64,000 bases of DNA from Pseudoalteromonas sp. XI10 (GTDB taxonomy: Bacteria; Pseudomonadota; Gammaproteobacteria; Enterobacterales; Alteromonadaceae): positions 124,001 to 188,000 of the forward strand of contig NZ_LOPY01000060.1 in the NCBI RefSeq assembly GCF_001469895.1, given 5' to 3'. A program made the translations under genes and the position numbers. Position 1 is the stretch's first letter. Each line of letters starts with the position of its first letter. Of the stretch, positions 45,459-54,545 are shown piece after piece. The notes below the pieces were generated by a model. It saw nothing but the letters and a program-made list of their open reading frames with translations. It did no database searches and had not been told where the DNA came from.

Positions 45459-46661
45459 TTAGTCAGAAAAATTCTGCTCTTTGGAAGCTGTTGTAAACAC
45501 TGGCTTTAAGCCTAAAAAGGCAAAATATTCAGAAAACCGAATCGGCTTTGTTAAGGGCTGGTTAATTTGTTTTAGCCAAAGTTCTCGATATTGATCAGAC
45601 AGGCTCATAGTTTGGTACTGCATAATCGACCAATTAGGGCTTGGTTTATAGGCTAGCTGATTGCTACAAGCGATACTTTTTTGCCAGCCTTTTGGTGGGG
45701 ATACCTTATTTGCAATAAACAGATTTGGCGCAACCAGCCCCTGTTGCTTACATAGCCACTGTTGTTTTTGATCTGCTAAAACATATTCATCTTCAAAGCC
45801 ATTAAAATGCATTAGCTCATGTAAAAATACCGCGTAAGATTGCGATGAATTGATATGCATAATCCCGCCAAGCACATTAGCAGCCCCTCGCTTTGACATC
45901 ATGACAATAAAGTCAAAACCTTCAGGCCACGGATGCGCTGCCGCATTTTGCCAGTTACACTTAAGCGCCCCACTACTATCATCACAACTAAACTTATCAG
46001 CAACATAAACAACGTCAGTAAAACAAAAGCTGCCTTTTGCAGGCTCAGGCGCTTTACTGTATTGCTGCTTATACTGCTTTAAAGTATCAATGCCCTTGTA
46101 ATGATCTGTCATCATTAAAACATTAAATTGGCACTGACTGCTTGCTTGTATACTTGATGTTGATAAGGCTAATTGCTGTTGCTGCGCATAAGCTGGGTCA
46201 ATTTGAGCTGGCGGCATTTGTTGCTGCAACAGCCAAGCTTGCTTGGCATTTCCCTTAGGTAACTTACCAGCTTTACCTAGGTAACTTATATCGAGCCACT
46301 GGTTTGCTCTGACTAGCTGCTCCGCTAAGGTTTGTTGCTGAGCTGAATTGAATTTAGCAAAGTAAGGCTGCCACCATAATTTTGCTGCAGTGTAATCTTG
46401 TTGCTGCAAAAATCTGAGCGCAAGCTGATACGCCGCATTACTATCATTAAGCGTTGCTAACTGACGAAGCTGTGAGTTACTCAGCACTAAATGCTGCAAA
46501 TTAATGGCGCTGGGTGCCAAATGATAGATAGCTGTTGCTTGTGAAGGAATAGTTTTTGCGTAATAAGCGTAAGCGGGAATAAAACGAGACACTGAGCTTG
46601 ATACAAAACCCAAGCTCAGTACTAGAATAACAGTAAAAAAAACCTTAGCTTGCGTTTTCAC
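45459..46661 (-). CDS. Putative secreted/membrane-anchored HExxH metallopeptidase-like protein
   Basis: 400 residues; I do not recognise a named family. A GTG start at 46661 overlaps nlpI by 17 nt. It has an N-terminal signal anchor (about 7-24), a helical TPR/Sel1-like stretch (about 74-125), a Gln-rich linker (about 145-170), then a domain with six or more Cys. In that domain AVFLHELMHFNGFEDEY puts HELMH at 281-285 followed by a conserved-looking DEY. The HExxH...DEY pattern resembles the zinc site of M64-type peptidases. Coupling to nlpI suggests envelope work, since NlpI is an adaptor for envelope proteases; the substrate is unknown. Confidence 0.7.
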   Translation of the reverse strand: MKTQAKVFFTVILVLSLGFVSSSVSRFIPAYAYYAKTIPSQATAIYHLAPSAINLQHLVLSNSQLRQLATLNDSNAAYQLALRFLQQQDYTAAKLWWQPYFAKFNSAQQQTLAEQLVRANQWLDISYLGKAGKLPKGNAKQAWLLQQQMPPAQIDPAYAQQQQLALSTSSIQASSQCQFNVLMMTDHYKGIDTLKQYKQQYSKAPEPAKGSFCFTDVVYVADKFSCDDSSGALKCNWQNAAAHPWPEGFDFIVMMSKRGAANVLGGIMHINSSQSYAVFLHELMHFNGFEDEYVLADQKQQWLCKQQGLVAPNLFIANKVSPPKGWQKSIACSNQLAYKPSPNWSIMQYQTMSLSDQYRELWLKQINQPLTKPIRFSEYFAFLGLKPVFTTASKEQNFSD

Positions 46662-47523
46662 CAGCCATTAACTCAAGCTCTAAGCGGGCATATTTGTATT
46701 CAACAAACTCATGCACATTGGTGGCAAGGGCAAGTCTAAAGTAATCGGCAGCAAGATAGTTATCACCCGCCGCTTGATGCATCTTCGCTAGGTAGAAATA
46801 AGCTTCGCATAAGCGGTGCGCATACTCTTGCTCTGAAGTTACACCTTCAATAATGCCAGATAAAAACTCAAACTCACTGATGTCACCTAAATAAAGTGCC
46901 AACAGTTGGTAACCCCATTGAGACTCATCAACCCCCTGCGAGTTAGCTTTTAAATCAATTAAGGCCTGCGCTTTATCAGCTTCTGATTGAGCTAAATAAA
47001 GCCATAGCACACGGTAAGGGTCGCTTGGCGAACGATTTAAAAACTGCTGTAAATCATCTTGTGCAAGTGATGGACGGTCACCATAGTAAAGGGCAATACC
47101 ACGATTTAAATAGGCATACTCATGCTGCTCGTTAAGCTCAAGCGCCGAATCAAAAAACTCATAAGCTTGTTCATACTGCTGCATTAGTGTGTGATGAATG
47201 CCTAAGAAGTTATACACTTCTGCTAGGTCTGGTTTAAGCTTAATCGCACGGTTAAAGTCAATACGCGCCAAGGTCGACATACCTAAGCTGTCAAATAATA
47301 CACCGCGATCGTAATAAAGTTTGGCTTGTTGCTCGGCACTTAAATCAGCACGGTTTAGTAGTTCAGAATAGCGAGCAATCGTAATTTCGTTACGAAAATC
47401 AGGTGCTAATGGTGCAGTAAAAGGCACATTAACAATAGGGACTGACTCAGGTTGTGAAGTTGTTTGACATGCACTTAAAGAAAAAATAGCCACAGCGGTC
47501 AATGCTAAGTGTTTAAAAATCAT
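46645..47523 (-). CDS. nlpI: Lipoprotein NlpI (TPR adaptor)
   Basis: 292 residues, matching E. coli NlpI (294). Lipobox LSAC with Cys19, then about four TPR repeats (about 60-200, e.g. AEVYNFLGIHHTLMQQYEQA and YAYLNRGIALYYGD). It is an outer-membrane adaptor that brings substrates such as MepS to the protease Prc and scaffolds peptidoglycan hydrolases. It follows pnp, as in enterics, beyond the pnp terminator. Confidence 0.95.
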   Translation of the reverse strand: MIFKHLALTAVAIFSLSACQTTSQPESVPIVNVPFTAPLAPDFRNEITIARYSELLNRADLSAEQQAKLYYDRGVLFDSLGMSTLARIDFNRAIKLKPDLAEVYNFLGIHHTLMQQYEQAYEFFDSALELNEQHEYAYLNRGIALYYGDRPSLAQDDLQQFLNRSPSDPYRVLWLYLAQSEADKAQALIDLKANSQGVDESQWGYQLLALYLGDISEFEFLSGIIEGVTSEQEYAHRLCEAYFYLAKMHQAAGDNYLAADYFRLALATNVHEFVEYKYARLELELMAGENAS

Positions 47524-47587
47524 TAAATTCCTTAATACCTGAATTCTCTGTAGACAAAGGCGAAGCGGATAGGTTTCATTAAAGCAT

Positions 47588-47616
47588 AAAAAAAGGGGCT
47601 AAACAGCCCCTTTTTC
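47588..47616 (-). terminator. Terminator of pnp
   Basis: GGGGCT-AAAC-AGCCCC flanked by A-run and T5, about 35 bp after the pnp stop. It is almost identical to the rpsO terminator at 49982-50008. Confidence 0.92.
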
Positions 47617-47651
47617 TTATATCCAGCAAATAACTGGTTATTCAATCATCA

Positions 47652-49781
47652 TTAAGCGTCTTTAGACTCTTCTGCTTTTTCTTCAGCAGCTGGTTCCATT
47701 GCTTCTTTGATGCTTAGACGTACACGACCTTGGCGATCTACTTCAAGAACTTTAACTTTAACTTCTTGGCCTTCGCTTAGGTGGTCAGTTACGTTGTTAA
47801 CACGCTCTGTGCTGATTTGTGAAATGTGCACTAGACCGTCTTTACCCGGAAGGATATTAACGAACGCACCAAAATCAACGATACGTACAACTTTACCAGT
47901 GTAGATAGTACCGACTTCTAGTTCAGCAGTTAATTGCTCGATACGCTTGATTGCATCGTTTGCGCTGATGCCGTCAGTTGCAGCGATCTTGATTGTACCG
48001 TCATCTTCGATTTCGATCGTTGTGCCAGTTTCTTCAGTAAGTTGACGGATAGTTGCGCCACCTTTACCGATAACTTCAGCAATTTTCTTCGCAGGGATTT
48101 GCATTGTGTAGATGCGTGGTGCGAATTGAGATAACTCTTCAGAAGGTGCTGCAATCGCCTCGTCCATAACACCTAAGATGTGTAGACGTGCTGCTTTCGC
48201 TTGTTTAAGAGCGATTTGCATGATTTCTTTAGTGATACCTTCGATCTTGATATCCATTTGTAGTGCAGTGATACCGTTTGAAGTACCCGCTACTTTAAAG
48301 TCCATGTCACCTAAGTGATCTTCATCACCTAAGATATCTGAAAGAACAACGAAATCGTCGCCTTCTTTAACTAGACCCATCGCGATACCAGCAACAGATG
48401 CTTTGATTGGTACACCTGCGTTCATAAGTGCTAGTGACGTACCACATACTGATGCCATAGACGATGAACCGTTTGATTCAGTGATTTCTGAAACAACACG
48501 GATTGAGTATGGGAAGTCAGTAAGTGTAGGTAGTACCGCAGCAATACCACGCTTAGCTAGGTTACCGTGACCAATTTCACGACGCTTCGGAGAGCCTACA
48601 AAACCTGTTTCACCTACGCAGAACGGAGGGAAGTTGTAATGAAGCATGAAGTGATGCTTGTTAGTACCTGTTAAGTCGTCGATTAACTGTGAATCACGCT
48701 CAGTACCAAGCGTTGCAGTTACAAGTGCTTGCGTCTCACCACGCGTGAAGATTGCAGAACCGTGAGTACGTGGTAAAACACCTGTCATTACGTCTAGTGC
48801 ACGAACCATATCTGGTTCACGACCATCGATACGTTTTTCACCAGCGATGATACGGCCACGAACGATTTCTTTTTCTAAAGAACCGAATAGTTTGCCAACT
48901 TCTTGCGTATCTAGCTCTTCGCCTTCAGCAAGTTCAGCTGTTAATGTAGCAACAACTTCTTCTTTCGCTGCACCTAGTGCTTCTTTACGCGCTACTTTGT
49001 CAGTGATGCGGTATGCTTCACCTACTTTATCAGCAGCAATTGCAGAGATTTTCTCAGCAAGTGTTACGTTTTTCTCTGGTGCAGTCCAATCCCAAGCTGG
49101 TTTACCAGCTTCAGCTTTGAACTCGTTGATTGCGTTGATGATAGCTTGAGATTGCTCATGACCATAAACAACCGCACCTAACATTACGTCTTCAGATAGT
49201 GTTTCAGCTTCTGATTCAACCATAAGTACTGCGTTATCAGTACCAGCAACAACTAGGTCTAATTGGCTTTCTTCAAGCTCAGCTAGTGTTGGGTTAAGTA
49301 CGTATTCACCGTTGATGAAACCAACACGTGATGCACCGATAGGACCATTGAATGGAATACCAGAGATAGCAAGTGCTGCTGAAGTACCAATCATAGCAAC
49401 CATGTCAGGTTGGATTTCTGGGTTAACAGAAACAACTGTCGCGATTACTTGTACTTCGTTTACGAAACCGTCTGGGAAAAGTGGACGGATTGGACGGTCG
49501 ATTAGACGAGCGATAAGTGTTTCGCCATCGTTAGGACGACCTTCACGCTTAAGGAAACCACCAGGGATACGACCCGCAGCGTACATACGCTCTTGGTAGT
49601 TAACTGTTAGTGGGAAGAAGTCTTGACCTGGTTGTGCATCACGCTTACCAACAACAGTAACTAATACTGAAGTATCGCCAATGCTTGCTAGTACTGCGCC
49701 GTCTGCTTGACGAGCGATTGCACCAGTTTCTAGAGTCACTGTGTGTTGACCTAGTTGAAATTCTTTAATAATTGCTTGCAC
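47652..49781 (-). CDS. pnp: Polyribonucleotide nucleotidyltransferase (PNPase)
   Basis: 709 residues (E. coli 711). Two RNase PH-like domains (about 1-215 and 305-545) flank a helical linker; a KH domain (about 555-615: IGKGGATIRQLTEETG) and S1 domain (about 620-690: GTIYTGKVVRIVDFGAFVNI) follow. It degrades RNA 3' to 5' with phosphate as a degradosome component and affects sRNA stability. A long stem-loop in its leader (49856-49909) is likely the RNase III autoregulation site. Confidence 0.97.
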   Translation of the reverse strand: MQAIIKEFQLGQHTVTLETGAIARQADGAVLASIGDTSVLVTVVGKRDAQPGQDFFPLTVNYQERMYAAGRIPGGFLKREGRPNDGETLIARLIDRPIRPLFPDGFVNEVQVIATVVSVNPEIQPDMVAMIGTSAALAISGIPFNGPIGASRVGFINGEYVLNPTLAELEESQLDLVVAGTDNAVLMVESEAETLSEDVMLGAVVYGHEQSQAIINAINEFKAEAGKPAWDWTAPEKNVTLAEKISAIAADKVGEAYRITDKVARKEALGAAKEEVVATLTAELAEGEELDTQEVGKLFGSLEKEIVRGRIIAGEKRIDGREPDMVRALDVMTGVLPRTHGSAIFTRGETQALVTATLGTERDSQLIDDLTGTNKHHFMLHYNFPPFCVGETGFVGSPKRREIGHGNLAKRGIAAVLPTLTDFPYSIRVVSEITESNGSSSMASVCGTSLALMNAGVPIKASVAGIAMGLVKEGDDFVVLSDILGDEDHLGDMDFKVAGTSNGITALQMDIKIEGITKEIMQIALKQAKAARLHILGVMDEAIAAPSEELSQFAPRIYTMQIPAKKIAEVIGKGGATIRQLTEETGTTIEIEDDGTIKIAATDGISANDAIKRIEQLTAELEVGTIYTGKVVRIVDFGAFVNILPGKDGLVHISQISTERVNNVTDHLSEGQEVKVKVLEVDRQGRVRLSIKEAMEPAAEEKAEESKDA

Positions 49782-49855
49782 TTAAAAATGTCCTTTAAAT
49801 GTAAAAGCAACTCAGAGCTGTGCTCCGAATTGGTAAAAAATAGTCCATCAAAGTA

Positions 49856-49909
49856 CCAATTACAGTACTTAATTGTGCTTATGAAAACACGATTAAGTAC
49901 TACAATTGG
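49856..49909 (-). promoter_or_regulatory. Long stem-loop in the pnp mRNA leader (probable RNase III site)
   Basis: Arms CCAATT-N2-AGTACTTAAT-N-GTG and their complement form an imperfect ~20-25-bp double-stranded stem about 75-130 nt upstream of the pnp start, read on the minus strand. E. coli pnp is autoregulated through RNase III cleavage of a similar leader stem, so the same role is inferred here. Confidence 0.7.
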
Positions 49910-49981
49910 CAATGATGTTTTTTGATATCTAAGCAGTATCCACTACCTAGGTGTGCGCTAGTATACCTTTCATGCGCGCAC

Positions 49982-50009
49982 AAAAAAAGGGGCTAAATAG
50001 CCCCTTTTC
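49982..50009 (-). terminator. Terminator of rpsO
   Basis: GGGGCT-AAAT-AGCCCC with A- and T-rich flanks, about 20 bp after the rpsO stop. Confidence 0.92.
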
Positions 50010-50023
50010 TCGTAATCTAGTTC

Positions 50024-50293
50024 TTAGCGACGTAGGCCAAGCTCTTGGATTAACGCAGTGTAACGTGCAATGTCTTTACCTTTAAGGTAGTCAAGCAGTT
50101 TACGGCGTTGGCTTACTTTGCGAAGAAGACCACGACGTGAGTGGAAGTCGTGCTTGTGGCTAGCAAAGTGACCTTGAAGCTTGTTGATATCGAAAGTTAG
50201 AAGTGCAACTTGTACTTCAGGTGAACCAGTGTCGCCTTCAGCGCGTGCAAATTTAGCGATGATTTCAACTTTTTCTTGATTGCTTAGTGACAT
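50024..50293 (-). CDS. rpsO: 30S ribosomal protein S15
   Basis: 89 residues, as in E. coli. Recognisable segments are DTGSPEVQVALLTFDINKLQGH and HDFHSRRGLLRKVSQRRKLLDYL. It binds the central domain of 16S rRNA early in 30S assembly. It is preceded by truB (110-bp gap) and followed by a terminator and pnp. Confidence 0.98.
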   Translation of the reverse strand: MSLSNQEKVEIIAKFARAEGDTGSPEVQVALLTFDINKLQGHFASHKHDFHSRRGLLRKVSQRRKLLDYLKGKDIARYTALIQELGLRR

Positions 50294-50403
50294 AGTAACT
50301 CCAAAAATTAATTTAAATTGTGTTTTAGCCGATCACTAATTCAGCCAAAACGATTGAGCGGGGCGTATTCTACCCAGCTTTGCTAATAACTACAAGGTAA
50401 TCT

Positions 50404-51348
50404 TTACTCAGGCAGTTGATTTGATAAGCCACGCTTTGATTTTAAATGACCGTCTTTATGACGCTCACCGGTACCAATGAACACCCCATCAGCCATTACC
50501 TTTACCACACCATCTGGTACAGGCTTACCAATCACGACTGTTTGACCATGACTAAATGCCACGCCCTGCTCTTGAGTAATCTCAATCACAGGTAAATCAA
50601 CCAAAGCAGTATCCATTGGCAATAGTAGCTCATCTAGGTAGCTTGAAGGCGCAACATCGTCTGCTTTTGCTTGCTGTAGCTTTTCTTCAAGTTGCTCAAG
50701 AGTGACCATTTTCTCACTTGGGTAATGGCCAACTGCACTGCGATGTAACATGATGACATGCGCACCACAGCCAAGCTTTTCACCTAAGTCGTCAACAATA
50801 GTACGAATATAAGTGCCTTTAGACACATGTGCCGTCATTTGTACTTCGTTATTAGCTTCATCAAACTCATCAAGCGTTAAACTAAATACATTAATTTTTC
50901 GACACTTACGCGGCACTTCGATACCTTCGCGGGCATATTTATACAAAGGCTGACCTTGGTATTTTAGCGCAGAGTACATCGAAGGGTATTGATCCGACTC
51001 ACCTAAGAAACTGGCAATTTGCTCAGCTAATTGTTCACGGGTGACCGATACGTCGCGCGTTTCAACCACTTCACCATCTGAATCAGAGGTCGTGGTTCGC
51101 TCACCAAGTTTGGCGCGTACAACATAGGTTTTGTCAGTATCAAGCAAGAACTGGGTAAACTTAGTCGCTTCACCAAAACAAATAGGCAGCATACCCGTCG
51201 CGAGCGGATCAAGCGCACCGGTGTGGCCTGCTTTTTGAGCAAAGTAAATTCCCTTTGCTTGCTGCAATGCTTTGTTTGATGAAATACCTTGCGGCTTATT
51301 AAGTAATAAGATGCCGTCAATAGCACGACCTTTACTGCGTCTAGCCAT
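50404..51348 (-). CDS. truB: tRNA pseudouridine(55) synthase TruB
   Basis: 314 residues. Catalytic Asp47 in GHTGALDPLATGMLP (about 41-55), substrate segments YVVRAKLGERTTTSD and GTYIRTIVDDLG, and a C-terminal PUA-like domain (about 250-310). It makes Psi55 in the T-loop of tRNAs and acts as a tRNA chaperone. Its ATG overlaps the last base of the rbfA stop. Confidence 0.97.
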   Translation of the reverse strand: MARRSKGRAIDGILLLNKPQGISSNKALQQAKGIYFAQKAGHTGALDPLATGMLPICFGEATKFTQFLLDTDKTYVVRAKLGERTTTSDSDGEVVETRDVSVTREQLAEQIASFLGESDQYPSMYSALKYQGQPLYKYAREGIEVPRKCRKINVFSLTLDEFDEANNEVQMTAHVSKGTYIRTIVDDLGEKLGCGAHVIMLHRSAVGHYPSEKMVTLEQLEEKLQQAKADDVAPSSYLDELLLPMDTALVDLPVIEITQEQGVAFSHGQTVVIGKPVPDGVVKVMADGVFIGTGERHKDGHLKSKRGLSNQLPE

Positions 51349-51752
51349 TAGTCTTTAGTGCCTTCTTCGCTGTCATCTTCGTCTACATGCTTGGCATTGT
51401 CTTCACGAATAACTGAGTCAACCAAGTTTGAAATACGCATACCTTCCATAAGCGAGTTATCGATCACAAAACGTAACTCAGGCATGATGCGCGCACGAAT
51501 ACGTTTACCTAATAAAGAACGAATATAACCCGTTGCTTCATTTAAGATTTTAGCGCTTTGCTTGGCTTTATCTTCATCATCAGTATTAAACACTGTGATA
51601 AATACTTTTGCGTAAGATAAGTCGCGAGATACCTCAACCGCAGACACTGTCACCATGCCTAAGCGTGGATCTTTGATTTCGCGTTGAAGAATAACAGCAA
51701 TCTCTTTTTGAATTTGCTGTGCAACACGATCAGTGCGAGAAAATTCTCTCAT
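51348..51752 (-). CDS. rbfA: Ribosome-binding factor A
   Basis: 134 residues, KH-type fold. Begins MREFSRTDRVAQQIQKEIA; the helix-kink segment with conserved Leu-Arg-Phe is near RIMPELRFVIDNS. An acidic tail (about 118-134) is present. It matures the 5' end of 16S rRNA and matters at low temperature. It lies 110 bp after infB, a gap that contains a strong GC hairpin. Confidence 0.96.
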   Translation of the reverse strand: MREFSRTDRVAQQIQKEIAVILQREIKDPRLGMVTVSAVEVSRDLSYAKVFITVFNTDDEDKAKQSAKILNEATGYIRSLLGKRIRARIMPELRFVIDNSLMEGMRISNLVDSVIREDNAKHVDEDDSEEGTKD

Positions 51753-51820
51753 TTCATTTCACTCTAAAATAATAACTTATTGATGTTAAAGAATAAGTTA
51801 ATTTAATTACGAATACACAA

Positions 51821-51839
51821 ATGGGGGCTAGGCCCCCAT
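51821..51839 (-). other. GC hairpin between infB and rbfA
   Basis: ATGGGGGC-TAG-GCCCCCAT lies 24 bp after the infB stop; on the minus strand it is followed by TTGTGT, a weak T-run. It may be a partial terminator or an mRNA-end stabiliser within the operon. Confidence 0.55.
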
Positions 51840-51862
51840 TTAAAGCAATAACTTAAACGAAA

Positions 51863-54520
51863 TTAAAGTGAACGTTGTACTTCAACCGTCTCGAATACCT
51901 CGATTTGGTCGCCAACTTTAACATCGTTGTAGTTCTTAACGCCGATACCACATTCCATACCGTTACGAACTTCTTGTACGTCATCTTTAAAGCGACGTAG
52001 TGACTCAAGTTCACCTTCATAGATAACCACGTTATCACGAAGTACACGGATAGGCGCGCTACGCTTAACGATACCTTCAGTAACCATACAACCTGCGATT
52101 GCACCAATCTTAGGTGACTTGAACACGTCACGAACTTCAGCAAGACCAATGATCTCTTGCTTGAATTCTGGTGCAAGCATACCTGACATCGCTTGTTTAA
52201 CTTCTTCAATCAGGCTGTAGATTACGCTGTAGTAACGTAAATCTAGGTTTTCTGACTCAATTACTTTACGAGCTGATGCATCAGCACGTACGTTAAAGCC
52301 AACAACGATTGCGTTAGACGCCGCTGCAAGAGTTGCATCAGTTTCAGTGATACCACCTACACCTGAACCAACAATCTTCACTTTAACTTCATCAGTAGAA
52401 AGCTTAGTTAATGAATCAGCAATTGCTTCAATTGAACCTTGTACGTCAGCTTTAAGAACGATGTTAACTTCTGATACATCGCCTTCAGCCATGTTCGTAA
52501 ACATGTTTTCAAGCTTCGCTTTTTGTTGACGAGCAAGCTTCACTTCACGGAACTTACCTTGACGGTAAAGTGCTACTTCACGCGCTTTACGCTCATCTTT
52601 AACTACTGTTGCTTCATCACCAGCAGCAGGGATACCAGATAGACCTAAAATCTCAACTGGGATAGATGGACCCGCAGACTTGATGTCTTTACCGTTCTCA
52701 TCTTTCATCGCACGTACACGGCCATATTCAAGACCACAAAGTACGATATCACCTTGGTTAAGCGTACCAGACTGAACTAGGATTGACGCAACTGGACCAC
52801 GACCTTTATCTAGACGCGATTCAATTACAACACCTGCAGCCATACCTTCAGCTGGTGCAGTTAGCTCAAGTAGCTCAGCTTGCATTAATACCGCTTCAAG
52901 TAGGTCATCAATACCTAAACCTGTTTTCGCAGAGATGTGTACAAACTGTGTTTCACCACCCCACTCTTCTGGGATAACGTCTAATTGTGCCAGCTCGTTC
53001 TTAACGCGATCAGGGTCGATGCCTTCTTTATCCATTTTGTTTACTGCGATGATTAAAGGAACGCCTGCAGCACGCGCGTGCTGAACCGCTTCTTTAGTCT
53101 GTGGCATTACACCATCATCCGCAGCAACTACTAGGATTACGATATCCGTTGCTTTAGCACCACGTGCACGCATTGATGTAAACGCGGCGTGGCCTGGAGT
53201 ATCTAAGAAAGTAATCATGTTGCCATTCGTTTCAACGTGGTATGCACCAATGTGCTGAGTAATACCACCGGCCTCACCAGAAGCAACTTTTGCTGAACGA
53301 ATGTAGTCAAGTGTTGACGTTTTACCGTGGTCAACGTGACCCATTACTGTTACAACCGGTGCACGAGGAATCGCTTTACCTTCTTCGCTACGGTCGTTTA
53401 GAACTTTCTCTTCTAATTCGTTTTCTTTAACGATAATAACCTTGTGACCCATTTCTTCAGCAACAAGCTGCGCTGTTTCTTGGTCAATCACTTGGTTGAT
53501 GGTAACCATGTCACCCATCTTCATCATCGTTTTAACAACTTCAGCACCTTTAACTGCCATGCGTGATGCAAGCTCAGCAACAGTGATTGTTTCACTGATA
53601 CGAACTTCGTTTTTCACGTCAGCCGTTGGTTTTTGGAAACCATGTTGTAAAGACGTTGGTGCTTTAAGCTTGCCTTTCTTACCTTTAGGACCGGCAGCGT
53701 GTTTATCTTTTTGAGGTCCTTTTTTCTTTTTCTTACGACGAGCGCTATTCTCTTCACGTGCATCAGATTCATCTTCTGCTTCACGTGCGTAAGTTGAAGT
53801 CGTAAGGTGGTGATCAGCATTTTCTTCACGCTGCTTACGCTCTTCTTCTTCCTTTTTCCAGCGAGCTTCATTTTCTTCAGCTAGCTTTCTTGCCTCTTCT
53901 GCTTGACGTTTCGCTTCTTCTTCAGCTTTTCTCAATGCGGCCTCTTCTGCTTCTTTTTGCAGACGCTCAGCTTCGGCGCGATCTTGTTCAGACTTAGCAC
54001 TTTGCTCTGGGGTCATCTGCTTCTGTTTCGCTTTACGCTCAGCTTCAGCTTTACGTTTAGCCTCTTCTTTGGCTTTACGCTCAGCTTCTTCTTTCGCTTT
54101 GCGCTCTGCCTCTTGTTTCGCTTTAAGCTCCTCAGCTTCTTGCTGGGCTTTAAGCTCTGCTGCTTTACGTGCAGCTTCTTCTGCAGCTAAACGCTCTTCT
54201 TCTTGCTGTTGCTCAATGGCGCTTTTCTTAACGTAAGTACGTGTTTTACGTACTTCAACTTGCACAGACTTCGCTTTACCTGTAGAGCCAGTTACGCTTA
54301 GCGTACTTTTGCTTTTACGTTGCAAAGTCATGCGAGCTGGGCCTTCTGAGCCCGTGCCGCCGTGCTGCTTGCTCAAGTGATCTAATAACGTCGACTTTTC
54401 AGACTCAGTTACCATATCACCTGCTTTTTTAGAAATACCGGCTTGTTCTAGCTGCTGTAGTAATTTATCAACAGTTGTACCAATATCTCCGGCTAGTTTT
54501 TCAACATTTACTTCTGCCAT
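51863..54520 (-). CDS. infB: Translation initiation factor IF-2
   Basis: 885 residues. An IF2_N domain at 1-50, a highly charged Lys/Glu/Ala helical linker (about 100-235), a basic KKKKK segment and a second IF2_N domain (about 308-360). The GTPase domain has G1 GHVDHGKT at 394-401, G3 DTPGHAAF near 440 and G4 NKMD near 495, followed by domains II-IV. It delivers fMet-tRNA to the 30S P site and promotes subunit joining. A shorter isoform from an internal start is possible as in E. coli but not evident by eye. Confidence 0.97.
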   Translation of the reverse strand: MAEVNVEKLAGDIGTTVDKLLQQLEQAGISKKAGDMVTESEKSTLLDHLSKQHGGTGSEGPARMTLQRKSKSTLSVTGSTGKAKSVQVEVRKTRTYVKKSAIEQQQEEERLAAEEAARKAAELKAQQEAEELKAKQEAERKAKEEAERKAKEEAKRKAEAERKAKQKQMTPEQSAKSEQDRAEAERLQKEAEEAALRKAEEEAKRQAEEARKLAEENEARWKKEEEERKQREENADHHLTTSTYAREAEDESDAREENSARRKKKKKGPQKDKHAAGPKGKKGKLKAPTSLQHGFQKPTADVKNEVRISETITVAELASRMAVKGAEVVKTMMKMGDMVTINQVIDQETAQLVAEEMGHKVIIVKENELEEKVLNDRSEEGKAIPRAPVVTVMGHVDHGKTSTLDYIRSAKVASGEAGGITQHIGAYHVETNGNMITFLDTPGHAAFTSMRARGAKATDIVILVVAADDGVMPQTKEAVQHARAAGVPLIIAVNKMDKEGIDPDRVKNELAQLDVIPEEWGGETQFVHISAKTGLGIDDLLEAVLMQAELLELTAPAEGMAAGVVIESRLDKGRGPVASILVQSGTLNQGDIVLCGLEYGRVRAMKDENGKDIKSAGPSIPVEILGLSGIPAAGDEATVVKDERKAREVALYRQGKFREVKLARQQKAKLENMFTNMAEGDVSEVNIVLKADVQGSIEAIADSLTKLSTDEVKVKIVGSGVGGITETDATLAAASNAIVVGFNVRADASARKVIESENLDLRYYSVIYSLIEEVKQAMSGMLAPEFKQEIIGLAEVRDVFKSPKIGAIAGCMVTEGIVKRSAPIRVLRDNVVIYEGELESLRRFKDDVQEVRNGMECGIGVKNYNDVKVGDQIEVFETVEVQRSL

Positions 54521-54545
54521 AGTGTGTAATACCTCCGTTAATAAA

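Noticed and set aside
53903..54190. Phe/Leu-rich plus-strand frame opposite infB
   Set aside because: It is the antisense of the Lys/Glu/Ala-rich IF-2 linker and mimics a membrane protein only by composition.
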